A stretch of DNA of 64,000 nucleotides from a bacterium HR33 (GTDB lineage Bacteria; Gemmatimonadota; Gemmatimonadetes; Gemmatimonadales; GWC2-71-9), in contig BEIJ01000002.1 in the NCBI GenBank assembly GCA_002923375.1, forward strand, positions 682,001-746,000. The letters are read 5' to 3'. Shown here piece after piece: positions 35,160-42,947 of this stretch (position 1 is its first letter; the number at the start of each line of letters is the position of its first letter). A model generated the notes under the pieces. It was not told the DNA's origin. It was given only the letters and a program-made list of their open reading frames with translations, and searched no databases. The position numbers and the translations under genes were made by a program.

Positions 35160-36617
35160 ATGGCGAAGGAGCAGACTGCGGAGAAAGGGATAACCAGCCG
35201 GGCGGAAGATTTTGCCGCCTGGTACAACGACGTGGTGCTGAAGGCCGAGCTGGCGGACTACTCTCCCGTGAGGGGATGCATGGTGATTCGCCCTCGCGGG
35301 TATCGGATTTGGGAGCTGATGCAGCGCGCTCTTGACGATCTTTTCAAGGAGACCGGCCACGAGAACGCCTATTTCCCGCTCTTCATACCCCAGAGTTTTT
35401 TGGCCCGGGAGGCGGAGCACGTGGAGGGTTTTTCCCCGCAGCTTGCGGTGGTGACCCACGGCGGGGGGAAGGAGCTGGAAGAGCCGTTGGTAGTGCGGCC
35501 CACCTCGGAGACGATCATTTATGCGATGCTCTCCAAGTGGATTCAGAGTTATCGGGATCTGCCGGTTCTGCTCAACCAGTGGGCCAACGTGGTGCGCTGG
35601 GAGATGAGGACCCGGCTGTTCTTGCGGACTACCGAGTTTCTCTGGCAGGAGGGACACACCGCCCACGCCACGGCGGAGGAGGCGGAGGCCGAGGCTAGGA
35701 CGATACTGGGCGTCTACCGGCGGTTCATGGAAGAGTGGATGGCGATGCCGGTTTTGACCGGCCAGAAGACCGACGCCGAGAAGTTCGCCGGTGCGGTGAG
35801 GACGTATTCCTGCGAGGCGTTGATGCAGGACAATCGGGCGTTGCAGGCGGGTACCTCTCACTTTCTGGGACAGAACTTTGCCCGCGCGTTCGGAGTTCAG
35901 TTCCAGACCGCTCAGGGTGACATGGACTATGTATGGAGCACCTCTTGGGGCGTATCGACTCGCCTCATAGGGGGTCTGGTAATGACGCATGGTGACGACG
36001 TGGGTCTGGTGTGTCCTCCGCGCCTGGCGCCGCTGCAGGTGGTAGTGGTGCCGATCTGGAAGAGCGACACCGACAGCGGGAGCGTGCTGGAGGCAGCGCG
36101 GCGGGTAGAGGATGCCCTCAGAGCGGGGGGGATTCGGGTGAATGTGGATGACCGGGAATCGATGACTCCGGGTGCCAAGTACTACTATTGGGAGCTTCGG
36201 GGCGTGCCGGTCCGGCTGGAGGTGGGGCCCAGAGACGTGGCGCAGGGTCAAGTAGTTTTGGCGCGCCGCACCGGGGGCAAGGTGCCGGTACCGGTGGCTT
36301 CGGTGCTCGAATCGGTGAAAGCCGCGCTGGAAGAAATCCAGGCGGAGCTGCTGCGGGCGGCCAGAGAGCGGCGCGAGGCCAACAGCCTGCGCCATGTCAA
36401 CCGGGACCAGCTCACCGAGTACATGGAGGCCGGCGGCGGTTTCGCGTACGGCGGGTTTTGCGGCAGCCCCGAATGCGAGGTCGAGATCAAGGAACGGACC
36501 AAGGCCACGATTCGCGTGCTTCCGGATCCCGAGTTCAGGTCCGATCCTCCGCCGGCCTCGTGCGCTTGGTGCGGCAAGAAGGCGGTAACCGAGGCGGTGT
36601 GGGCGAGAGCGTACTAG
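35160..36617 (+). CDS. proS: prolyl-tRNA synthetase, archaeal/eukaryal type
   Basis: The 485-residue enzyme charges tRNA-Pro. It is the short form without the editing insertion of the E. coli type: AWYNDVVLKAELADYSPVRG, NAYFPLFIPQSFL, RPTSETIIYAMLSKWI and WEMRTRLFLRTTEFLWQEGH. The C-terminal part has an anticodon domain and an extra module with CGSPEC and CAWC, which likely binds zinc, ending in Tyr as in this type. This form is found in archaea, eukaryotes and a subset of bacteria. The lysA start overlaps its end by 19 bases. Confidence 0.94.
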   Translation: MAKEQTAEKGITSRAEDFAAWYNDVVLKAELADYSPVRGCMVIRPRGYRIWELMQRALDDLFKETGHENAYFPLFIPQSFLAREAEHVEGFSPQLAVVTHGGGKELEEPLVVRPTSETIIYAMLSKWIQSYRDLPVLLNQWANVVRWEMRTRLFLRTTEFLWQEGHTAHATAEEAEAEARTILGVYRRFMEEWMAMPVLTGQKTDAEKFAGAVRTYSCEALMQDNRALQAGTSHFLGQNFARAFGVQFQTAQGDMDYVWSTSWGVSTRLIGGLVMTHGDDVGLVCPPRLAPLQVVVVPIWKSDTDSGSVLEAARRVEDALRAGGIRVNVDDRESMTPGAKYYYWELRGVPVRLEVGPRDVAQGQVVLARRTGGKVPVPVASVLESVKAALEEIQAELLRAARERREANSLRHVNRDQLTEYMEAGGGFAYGGFCGSPECEVEIKERTKATIRVLPDPEFRSDPPPASCAWCGKKAVTEAVWARAY

Positions 36618-37867
36618 ATCTGCCGCCGCAGGCGCTGGAGCGGATCGCCGGCGAGGTGGGAACGCCGGTATTCGTGTACAGCGCCGATAAGATTGCAGAA
36701 CAGCATCGGGCCCTTTCCCAGGCGCTGGCCGGCATCTCTCACAGAATCCACTATTCGGTCAAGGCCAACAGCTCGCTGGGCATCTTGCGGGTGATCCGGG
36801 ACCTGGGCCTCGGCGTGGACATAGTCTCGATGGGGGAGCTGGCGCGGGTTTTGCGCGCGGGATTTTCCCCGGCCGACATCGTCTTCAGCGGGGCCGGCAA
36901 GACCTGCGCCGAACTGGAAGCGGCGCTGGAGTGCGGTGTGGGGCTGCTGAACCTCGAGTCCGAATGGGAACTGGAAATTCTGTGCCGTTTGGCCCGGGAC
37001 CGGAAGCCGGTGGATGTGGGGATCCGGGTCAATCCGGACGTCACTACCGATACCCATCCGTATACCCAAACGGCCAGGGCGGGCCACAAGTTTGGAGTTC
37101 CCCGCGATCAAGTGGTCGATCTGGCGCGCCGGATCATGAGATGCGGCAATCTGAGGCTGAGGTCGTTGGGAATGCATTTGGGCTCACAGATCAGCCAAGC
37201 CGAGCCCTATCGGCGCGGAGCGGCGTGCCTGGGCGAGCTGGCCGACAAGCTGGTGAGAATGGGGGTCGATACTCTCGCCAGCATCGACGTGGGAGGAGGC
37301 CTGGGCATATCCTACGGGCCGGATCCCGCTCTGGATCTGGGCGAATTTCGGGATGCTGTAGCGGGCGTGGCGAGTTCTAGAGGACTCGCGCTTCTGGTAG
37401 AGCCGGGCAGGTTTCTCCTGGGAAATTCCGGATGCCTGCTCACCCGAGTGATTTGCCGCAAGCGTTCCGGGGGCAGGACCATTGTCATTACCGACGCGGG
37501 GATGAACGACTTTCTGCGCCCGAGTCTCTACGGGGCGTATCATGAGATACGGGTGGTGGCTGAGGGTGCCGGAGGCGGAGGCGATGCGAGCCGGGACCAC
37601 GATCCGGTGGACGTAGTGGGCCCCAATTGCGAAACCGGAGACTTCCTCGGCATGGGGCGGCGACTGGCGGGAGCCGGTCCCGGGGCGCTGTTGGCCGTGA
37701 TGGGAGCGGGCGCTTACGGGTTTGTTATGAGTTCCAACTATAACTCGCGTCCCAGGGCTGCGGAGGTGTTGGTTCGAGAAGGCAAGTACGCGGTCATAAG
37801 GCAGCGGGAGACGGTCGAGGACCTGATGCGGGGAGAGACGGACAGTCCTAGGTGGGTGAACCTGTGA
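36599..37867 (+). CDS. lysA: diaminopimelate decarboxylase
   Basis: LysA makes lysine from meso-diaminopimelate with PLP. The 422-residue protein has the PLP Lys in [38 protein letters not shown], the phosphate-binding [23 protein letters not shown], and CETGDFLG with the active-site Cys from the partner subunit. GTG 36599 is the last start compatible with the N-terminus ([20 protein letters not shown]) and overlaps proS. It overlaps guaA as GTGA. Confidence 0.93.
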   Translation: MGESVLDLPPQALERIAGEVGTPVFVYSADKIAEQHRALSQALAGISHRIHYSVKANSSLGILRVIRDLGLGVDIVSMGELARVLRAGFSPADIVFSGAGKTCAELEAALECGVGLLNLESEWELEILCRLARDRKPVDVGIRVNPDVTTDTHPYTQTARAGHKFGVPRDQVVDLARRIMRCGNLRLRSLGMHLGSQISQAEPYRRGAACLGELADKLVRMGVDTLASIDVGGGLGISYGPDPALDLGEFRDAVAGVASSRGLALLVEPGRFLLGNSGCLLTRVICRKRSGGRTIVITDAGMNDFLRPSLYGAYHEIRVVAEGAGGGGDASRDHDPVDVVGPNCETGDFLGMGRRLAGAGPGALLAVMGAGAYGFVMSSNYNSRPRAAEVLVREGKYAVIRQRETVEDLMRGETDSPRWVNL

Positions 37868-39420
37868 GCAGTCTGGAACGCGGCATTCTGATCCTGGATT
37901 ACGGCTCCCAGTACACCCAGCTCATAGCCCGGCGGGTGAGGGAAGCCCACGTATACTGCGAGATTCATCCTCCCGGGGTTACAGCTGAATGGGTACGGCA
38001 GAAGCGACCGCGGGGAGTCATTCTCTCCGGCGGTCCCAGTTCGGTTTACGACGAAGGAGCTCCGGGTATCGACCCGGAGATGCTTGAGCTCGGCATCCCG
38101 GTGCTGGGCATATGTTACGGAATGCAGCTCTTGGCGCGGGTTGCGGGAGGCGAGGTGGAGCGGGCCGGTGCGGGAGAGTACGGGAGGGCGGAGGTCGCGG
38201 TCCGGAGGGCGGAGGGACTGTTTAGCGGCTTCGAGCTCGGGGAGACGACGCCGGTATGGATGAGTCATGGTGACCGGGTGGAACGGGTGCCGCCGGGGTT
38301 TTCGGTGCTGGCCTCGAGTCCCAACTGCGCCGTTGCCTCTTTCGCGGACGAGCGGCGGAGAATCTTCGGGGTGCAGTTCCATCCCGAGGTCGCTCACACC
38401 GCTCGCGGAGACGAAATCCTGCACAACTTCCTGTTTCGGATATGCGGGTGTTCTCCCGATTGGACGGCGGGACAGTTCATTGCCGACCAGGTTCGGGCGA
38501 TCCGGCAGCGCGTAGGCGCGCGGTCCCGGGCCATCTGTGCGCTCTCGGGAGGAGTCGACTCGGCCGTGGCCGCGGCGCTGGTGCATCGGGCGATCGGCGA
38601 TCGCCTGACTTGTATCTTTGTGGATCACGGGCTCCTCAGACTTCACGAGAGGGAACAGGTGGAGCGCACTTTCCGGTCTTTGGGGATGGATCTCAGGGTG
38701 GTGGACGCCGGCGAGCGCTTTCTGGCCCAACTCGAGGGGGTGGACGACCCCGAGGAAAAACGCCGGAGGATCGGTCATACTTTCATCGACGTCTTCGAGG
38801 AGGCGGCGCGCGCGGTGGGGGATGACGTGCGCTTCTTGGTGCAGGGGACCCTGTATCCGGATGTGATCGAGTCGGTTTCGCCGCGGGGCGGTCCTTCGGC
38901 CACCATCAAGACCCATCACAATGTGGGGGGGCTGCGACCCAACCTGCCTTTCGAGCTGATCGAGCCGTTGCGAGAGCTGTTCAAGGACGAGGTACGCCAG
39001 GTGGGCCGCGAGCTGGGGCTTCCCGAAGAGATAGTGGGGCGCCATCCCTTCCCGGGGCCCGGGCTCGCCATTCGGGTTCTGGGCCCTGTGACCCGAGAAC
39101 GCTTGGACGTTCTGCGCAAGGCGGATGCGATTTTCCTCGAGGAGATTCGAGCGGCCGGGTTGTACGACGAGATCTGGCAGGCCTTTGCGGTGCTGCTGCC
39201 GGTGAAGTCCGTAGGGGTGATGGGAGACGCTCGGACTTACGACAACGTAGTGGCGTTGCGGGCGGTGACCAGCCGCGACGGGATGACGGCGGACTGGTTC
39301 GCCTTTCCGCCCGAGGTTCTGGGGAGGATTGCGAACCGGATCATCAACGAGGTGCGGGGGGTGAACCGCGTGGTTTACGACGTAAGCTCCAAGCCTCCGG
39401 CCACCATCGAGTGGGAGTAG
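37864..39420 (+). CDS. guaA: GMP synthase (glutamine-hydrolysing)
   Basis: GuaA aminates XMP to GMP. The 518-residue protein has a class I glutamine amidotransferase domain ([15 protein letters not shown], nucleophile Cys in GICYGMQLL, His-Glu in QFHPEVAHT), the ATP pyrophosphatase domain ([16 protein letters not shown]), and the dimerisation domain ending in [12 protein letters not shown] 37864 shares four bases with the lysA stop; GTG 37852 would add four residues. It ends the plus-strand run that starts at accD and converges on ptsN. Confidence 0.96.
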   Translation: MSSLERGILILDYGSQYTQLIARRVREAHVYCEIHPPGVTAEWVRQKRPRGVILSGGPSSVYDEGAPGIDPEMLELGIPVLGICYGMQLLARVAGGEVERAGAGEYGRAEVAVRRAEGLFSGFELGETTPVWMSHGDRVERVPPGFSVLASSPNCAVASFADERRRIFGVQFHPEVAHTARGDEILHNFLFRICGCSPDWTAGQFIADQVRAIRQRVGARSRAICALSGGVDSAVAAALVHRAIGDRLTCIFVDHGLLRLHEREQVERTFRSLGMDLRVVDAGERFLAQLEGVDDPEEKRRRIGHTFIDVFEEAARAVGDDVRFLVQGTLYPDVIESVSPRGGPSATIKTHHNVGGLRPNLPFELIEPLRELFKDEVRQVGRELGLPEEIVGRHPFPGPGLAIRVLGPVTRERLDVLRKADAIFLEEIRAAGLYDEIWQAFAVLLPVKSVGVMGDARTYDNVVALRAVTSRDGMTADWFAFPPEVLGRIANRIINEVRGVNRVVYDVSSKPPATIEWE

Positions 39421-39424
39421 GAGG

Positions 39425-39877
39425 CTAGAGGTTCTTCTCTTCCAGCAGCTGCAGAAACTCTTCCGGCGTTTTGATCTTGGCCAATCGTTCCGGGACGTCG
39501 GGTTCTTTGGCGAACTGGGCGATCCTTCCCAGGACCGGCAAGTATTGGTTGGAGACTTCCAGCGGCGGAGCGACAATCAGGAAGAAGTAATACACCGGTT
39601 TGTCGTCTATCGCTTTGAAGTCGATCCCCTCGGGCTTGCGGCCGAAGGCCACCCGCAGTCGGTTGACTACCAGGGACCGGCAGTGAGGTATCGCGATCCC
39701 GCGGCCGATTCCGGTTGAGCCCAAGTTCTCCCGCCGCTTGAGCATTTTGAGAAGGGTGGAGCGGGATTTCTCGTCCAGTCCCAGCAGCCCGGTGAGCTCG
39801 TTGAGGACCTCGTCCTTGGTGGTGCTCTCCAGGTTGAGCTTGATGGCTTCCGGCGAAAAGAACTCTCTAAGGCGCAT
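39425..39877 (-). CDS. ptsN: PTS IIA-like nitrogen-regulatory protein
   Basis: The 150-residue protein is a stand-alone EIIA of the fructose/nitrogen type. The phosphorylated His is in GIGRGIAIPHCRS, and the fold starts with LREFFSPEAIKLNLES. Such proteins transmit phosphorylation signals rather than transport sugar. No EI, HPr or rpoN gene is nearby, so partners are unknown. ATG 39877 fits the family. A promoter lies just upstream. Confidence 0.85.
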   Translation of the reverse strand: MRLREFFSPEAIKLNLESTTKDEVLNELTGLLGLDEKSRSTLLKMLKRRENLGSTGIGRGIAIPHCRSLVVNRLRVAFGRKPEGIDFKAIDDKPVYYFFLIVAPPLEVSNQYLPVLGRIAQFAKEPDVPERLAKIKTPEEFLQLLEEKNL

Positions 39878-39913
39878 CGGCAGATCTCTATTCCGGTAGA
39901 GTGACGGGGCCGA

Positions 39914-39943
39914 AACGTAACCGCATCCCCTCGCGGGTGTCAA
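39914..39943 (-). promoter_or_regulatory. promoter of ptsN
   Basis: On the minus strand TTGACA (39943-39938), 18 bases, TACGTT (39919-39914), in the 114-base gap between ptsN and dusB. The -35 box is perfect. Confidence 0.5.
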
Positions 39944-39991
39944 ATGCGCAGATCGTTGCACTGCGCCCCGGGCCCGATTAAGTTGCCGCAC

Positions 39992-40975
39992 ATGCGATTT
40001 CCGTATCCCGTAAAGCACCGTGTTCCCCTGTTCTTGGCGCCAATGGCGGGCGTATCGGAGCCACCTTTCCGGCGCCTGTGCCGCTCTTTTGGCGCGGATG
40101 TGGTGCTATCGGAGTTCCTCTCCAGTGAAGGCTTGCGGCGCGGTATCAAAAGCGTCCACGACGGGGCGTACTTTACCGAGCCGGAGCGGCCGATAGGAAT
40201 CCAGCTTTTCGGAGCGGACCCGCGAGCTATGGCCGAGGCGGCGGCGCTGGTAACCGATCACTACCAGCCGGACTTCATCGACATAAACTTCGGATGTCCG
40301 GTAAAGAAGGTGGTCAAGCGCAACGGCGGTTCCGGATGTCTCAAGGATCTGGATCTGGTACAGCGTATCATCCGGGCGGTTCGCTCGGCCACGTGGCTAC
40401 CGGTCACCGTCAAGATACGCTCCGGGTGGGATGAAAATACCCGCGATCCGGTGACCATAGCTCTGCGCTGCCAGGACGCCGGCGCGCAGGTGCTCACCCT
40501 CCACCCCCGCACCCGGACTCAGATGTATCGCGGCAACGCCTGTTGGGACGAGATAGCGGCGGTGGTGGAGGCCCTGGACATTCCGGTGGTAGGCAATGGA
40601 GACATCAAGGTGGCAGCCGATGTGGTGCGCATGTGGCGGCACACGGGGTGCGCCGGTGTCATGATCGCCCGGGGGTCTTTTGGGAATCCTTGGATCTTCC
40701 AGCAAGCGCGCGATCTGCTGGAAGGCCGCACGCCCCGGCCTGATCCCAACGCCAGCGAGCGGATCGCCGTGGCGCTGGCCCACGCCCAGCTCCAGCGGAC
40801 TATTCAGGGGGATGACCGGCGCACCGCGATCGAGTTCCGCAAGCATCTGTGCTGGTACGTGCGCGGGCTGCCCGGAGCCTCGGAGTTGCGGCAGGAGCTG
40901 CAGCAGATCGAGTCGATGGACGAAATCGAGACGATCTTCCGCCGTTATCTGGAGCCTCTGCGGGCAGTAGTGTGA
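39992..40975 (+). CDS. dusB: tRNA-dihydrouridine synthase
   Basis: This FMN enzyme reduces uridines in tRNA D-loops. The 327-residue product has the N-terminal LFLAPMAGVSEPPFRRLC, DINFGCPVKKVVKRNGGSGC with the catalytic Cys, TVKIRSGWD, and GNGDIKVAADVVRMWRHTGC with IARGSFGNPWIF, typical of the DusB group. The assignment to DusB over other Dus types is by overall similarity. ATG 39992 is used; its stop overlaps larB as GTGA. Confidence 0.9.
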   Translation: MRFPYPVKHRVPLFLAPMAGVSEPPFRRLCRSFGADVVLSEFLSSEGLRRGIKSVHDGAYFTEPERPIGIQLFGADPRAMAEAAALVTDHYQPDFIDINFGCPVKKVVKRNGGSGCLKDLDLVQRIIRAVRSATWLPVTVKIRSGWDENTRDPVTIALRCQDAGAQVLTLHPRTRTQMYRGNACWDEIAAVVEALDIPVVGNGDIKVAADVVRMWRHTGCAGVMIARGSFGNPWIFQQARDLLEGRTPRPDPNASERIAVALAHAQLQRTIQGDDRRTAIEFRKHLCWYVRGLPGASELRQELQQIESMDEIETIFRRYLEPLRAVV

Positions 40976-41727
40976 CGCGCCAGAAGATAGCCGAAGTTTT
41001 GGGCTTGGTGGCCCAGGGCCGGCTTTCTCCCGAGGACGCCATGGAGAGGCTCGCCAAACTGCCGGTGGAGGAGCTGGGCTACGCGCAAGTGGACCATCTG
41101 CGGCCCTTGGTACAGGGCCAGCCGGAGGTGGTTTTTGCCCAGGGGAAGCAGCCGGATCAGGTGGTGGGCATCTGCCGGTCGCTGGTCGAAGCCAGCGGGA
41201 GCTTCCTGGTCACGCGTGCTGACGAGGCAGTGCAGGCGGCCCTCAAGGAGGCGTTTCCCAAAGCGAGCGTGAACCCCGTTGGCCGAACCGTTTATCTGGA
41301 GCCGGATCCGCCCCTTCCGCCCACCGGCCGCGGTACGATTTTGGTGGTGACCGCGGGTACCAGTGACCTTCCGGTAGCGGAGGAGGCGGCGGTGTCGGCG
41401 CAGGCCTTGGGCAACCGGGTAGAGCGGCTGAACGACGTGGGCGTTGCGGGAATCCACCGGGTGTTGAGGAATGCCGGTGAGTTGCGGACGGCCTCGGTGA
41501 TAATCGTGGTGGCGGGTATGGACGGGGCGCTCGCCAGCGTGGTGGGAGGCATGGTGAAGGTGCCGGTCATCGCGGTTCCCACGAGTGTAGGTTACGGGGC
41601 GTCGTTCGGGGGGCTTTCCGCGCTCCTCGCCATGCTCAACTCGTGCGCCTCGGGCGTAACCGTGGTCAACATCGACAACGGCTTCGGCGCTGCGGCGGCA
41701 GCTTCTCGCATCAACCATCTGTGCTGA
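40972..41727 (+). CDS. larB: LarB, nickel-pincer cofactor biosynthesis protein
   Basis: LarB carboxylates and hydrolyses nicotinic acid adenine dinucleotide as the first step to the nickel-pincer nucleotide of lactate racemase and related enzymes. The 251-residue product has the family end LNSCASGVTVVNIDNGFGAA, with the conserved Cys, and a PurE-like core: TAGTSDLPVAEEA, VAGMDGALASVVGGMVKVP, and PTSVGYGASFGGL. GTG 40972 overlaps dusB by four bases. No larA, larC or larE is in the window, so the rest of the pathway must lie elsewhere or be absent. Confidence 0.88.
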   Translation: MTRQKIAEVLGLVAQGRLSPEDAMERLAKLPVEELGYAQVDHLRPLVQGQPEVVFAQGKQPDQVVGICRSLVEASGSFLVTRADEAVQAALKEAFPKASVNPVGRTVYLEPDPPLPPTGRGTILVVTAGTSDLPVAEEAAVSAQALGNRVERLNDVGVAGIHRVLRNAGELRTASVIIVVAGMDGALASVVGGMVKVPVIAVPTSVGYGASFGGLSALLAMLNSCASGVTVVNIDNGFGAAAAASRINHLC

Positions 41728-41738
41728 GCCAAGGGAGC

Positions 41739-41767
41739 TTGGAGGGAAAGAGGCTCCGCGCTATCTT
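41739..41767 (+). promoter_or_regulatory. possible promoter of the tmRNA gene
   Basis: TTGGAG (41739-41744), 17 bases, TATCTT (41762-41767), with the mature tmRNA starting 13 bases later. The -35 is weak; the position just after larB supports it. Confidence 0.4.
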
Positions 41768-41779
41768 TAGATAGTAGCA

Positions 41780-42134
41780 GGGGGCGACAGGCTTCGACGG
41801 GTCTGGTGAGGGCTCCGCTGCGTGCCCAGGTCCCGGTTCCTGGTAAAACAACTGGGAAAAAACACAACTGCCAACAACAACTTGGCACTGGCTGCTTAAG
41901 CTTCGGCTTAAAGCGCCTGCCTGCGTTGCAGCCCGGCCCGAGGCGGCGCGCAGGTATCGCAAATTCGGGCTGGCATCGCACGTAGCTTCCGCGTGCGGTG
42001 CGAGATCTTAAAGGAAGATGGTCCGCCGGTCGGGTGGCTGCGCTCCGGCCGGTGGAGAGATGAAGCGCAGCCTACGCACGTAGATGCGGTGCCGGATCTA
42101 GGCTCGGACCGGGGTTCGATTCCCCGCGCCTCCA
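41780..42134 (+). ncRNA. ssrA: transfer-messenger RNA (tmRNA)
   Basis: The 5' end GGGGGCGACAGGCTTCGACG and the 3' T-arm CGGGGTTCGATTCCCCG are diagnostic. The acceptor stem pairs GGGGGCG (41780-41786) with CGCCTCC (42127-42133), followed by the discriminator A; CCA is not encoded. The tag frame runs from GCC 41870 to TAA 41897-41899 and reads ANNNLALAA, with the LAA end recognised by proteases in known systems. The stop codon lies in a stem closed by a TTCG tetraloop (TTAAGC TTCG GCTTAA). tmRNA rescues stalled ribosomes with SmpB. Confidence 0.95.
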
Positions 42135-42160
42135 TTGCTTCGCGCGCCCGCCCCGAGCGT

Positions 42161-42850
42161 TCAGCTAGCGTTGCGGTACGTACCGAACGGGTATTCCGCC
42201 GGATAATCTTTCGGCGTGGCGACGTCGGGATTGATCCACTCTATTACCGCCGCGTTCCCTAGGCTCTCGGGGTCGTATCGCAAGTAACCCTTCACCACCG
42301 CCAAGACCTGAAATCCGCGGCGCAACTGGAACGTCAGCGTGGGATCGACCAGTTCTCCGCGCACTAACGCACGAACGTACTCGGCGGGACTCAACCTGTC
42401 GGCGTAGCGGTGATACCCCCTTAGGCGAGCACCCGCTCGAATGCGCAACAGCCCCAATCGCCGCACCAGTTCCCGCCTGGCTTGGTAAAGACGAGACCCG
42501 ATCCCCAGCCCCTGGAAATCGGGATGCACCATCACCTCTGCGCCGTACAGCGTACGTCCTTTGGGGTTGTGGTTGGTGAACATCCCTGCGTCGGTAAAGT
42601 CGCGCCAGCTAGCCTCCATGTCGTACTCGTCCCAAAGTACTATGAGGGAGGCTGCCATTCCCACCACCTCGCCGGTGTGCCGGTGAATCGCCACAAACTG
42701 TCCCTCGGGAAATACGCGCAGATGGGAGGCAAGTTGAGTTTCGTTCCAGCTCGGGCTATGCGGATACACCAGCCGGCTCAGCTCGATGATACCGGGTGCG
42801 TCCGACAACCGGGTATTGCGCACGATATAATCGTCTGCCCGCGCTTCCAT
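42161..42850 (-). CDS. GNAT-family N-acetyltransferase
   Basis: The 229-residue protein has the GNAT core: IVRNTRLSDAPGIIELSRLV at the N-terminus, a central strand pair FVAIHRHTGEVVGMAASLIV, and the acetyl-CoA loop VMVHPDFQGLGIGSRLYQARR. The C-terminal ~90 residues extend beyond the core (YHRYADRLSPAEYVRALVRG), a layout seen in GNAT proteins of unknown substrate with a QLRRGF segment. It ends 26 bases from the tmRNA 3' end on the opposite strand. The substrate is not predictable. Confidence 0.85.
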   Translation of the reverse strand: MEARADDYIVRNTRLSDAPGIIELSRLVYPHSPSWNETQLASHLRVFPEGQFVAIHRHTGEVVGMAASLIVLWDEYDMEASWRDFTDAGMFTNHNPKGRTLYGAEVMVHPDFQGLGIGSRLYQARRELVRRLGLLRIRAGARLRGYHRYADRLSPAEYVRALVRGELVDPTLTFQLRRGFQVLAVVKGYLRYDPESLGNAAVIEWINPDVATPKDYPAEYPFGTYRNAS

Positions 42851-42870
42851 ATCGGGGTCATCGCTTCCCT

Positions 42871-42912
42871 ATAGGGACCGCAACACGCGAGATAGGGGCC
42901 GCAACACGCGAG
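42871..42912. repeat. two tandem 21-base repeats
   Basis: ATAGGGACCGCAACACGCGAG (42871-42891) is followed at once by a copy with one change (A to G, 42892-42912). The first overlaps the palindrome CCCTATAGGG (42867-42876). They fill part of the 97-base gap between ppdK and the GNAT gene and may be an operator upstream of the latter or a chance duplication. Confidence 0.6.
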
Positions 42913-42947
42913 ATGCCCGGCCGTTGCCGGGTCGGTGATTCGGCGCC

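Noticed and set aside
41900-42134. Separate tRNA gene at the tmRNA 3' end
   Set aside because: The T-arm and acceptor strand pair with the 5' end at 41780, so they are the tRNA-like part of the tmRNA.
42871-42912. CRISPR array
   Set aside because: Only two directly adjacent copies without spacers, and no cas gene is in the window.
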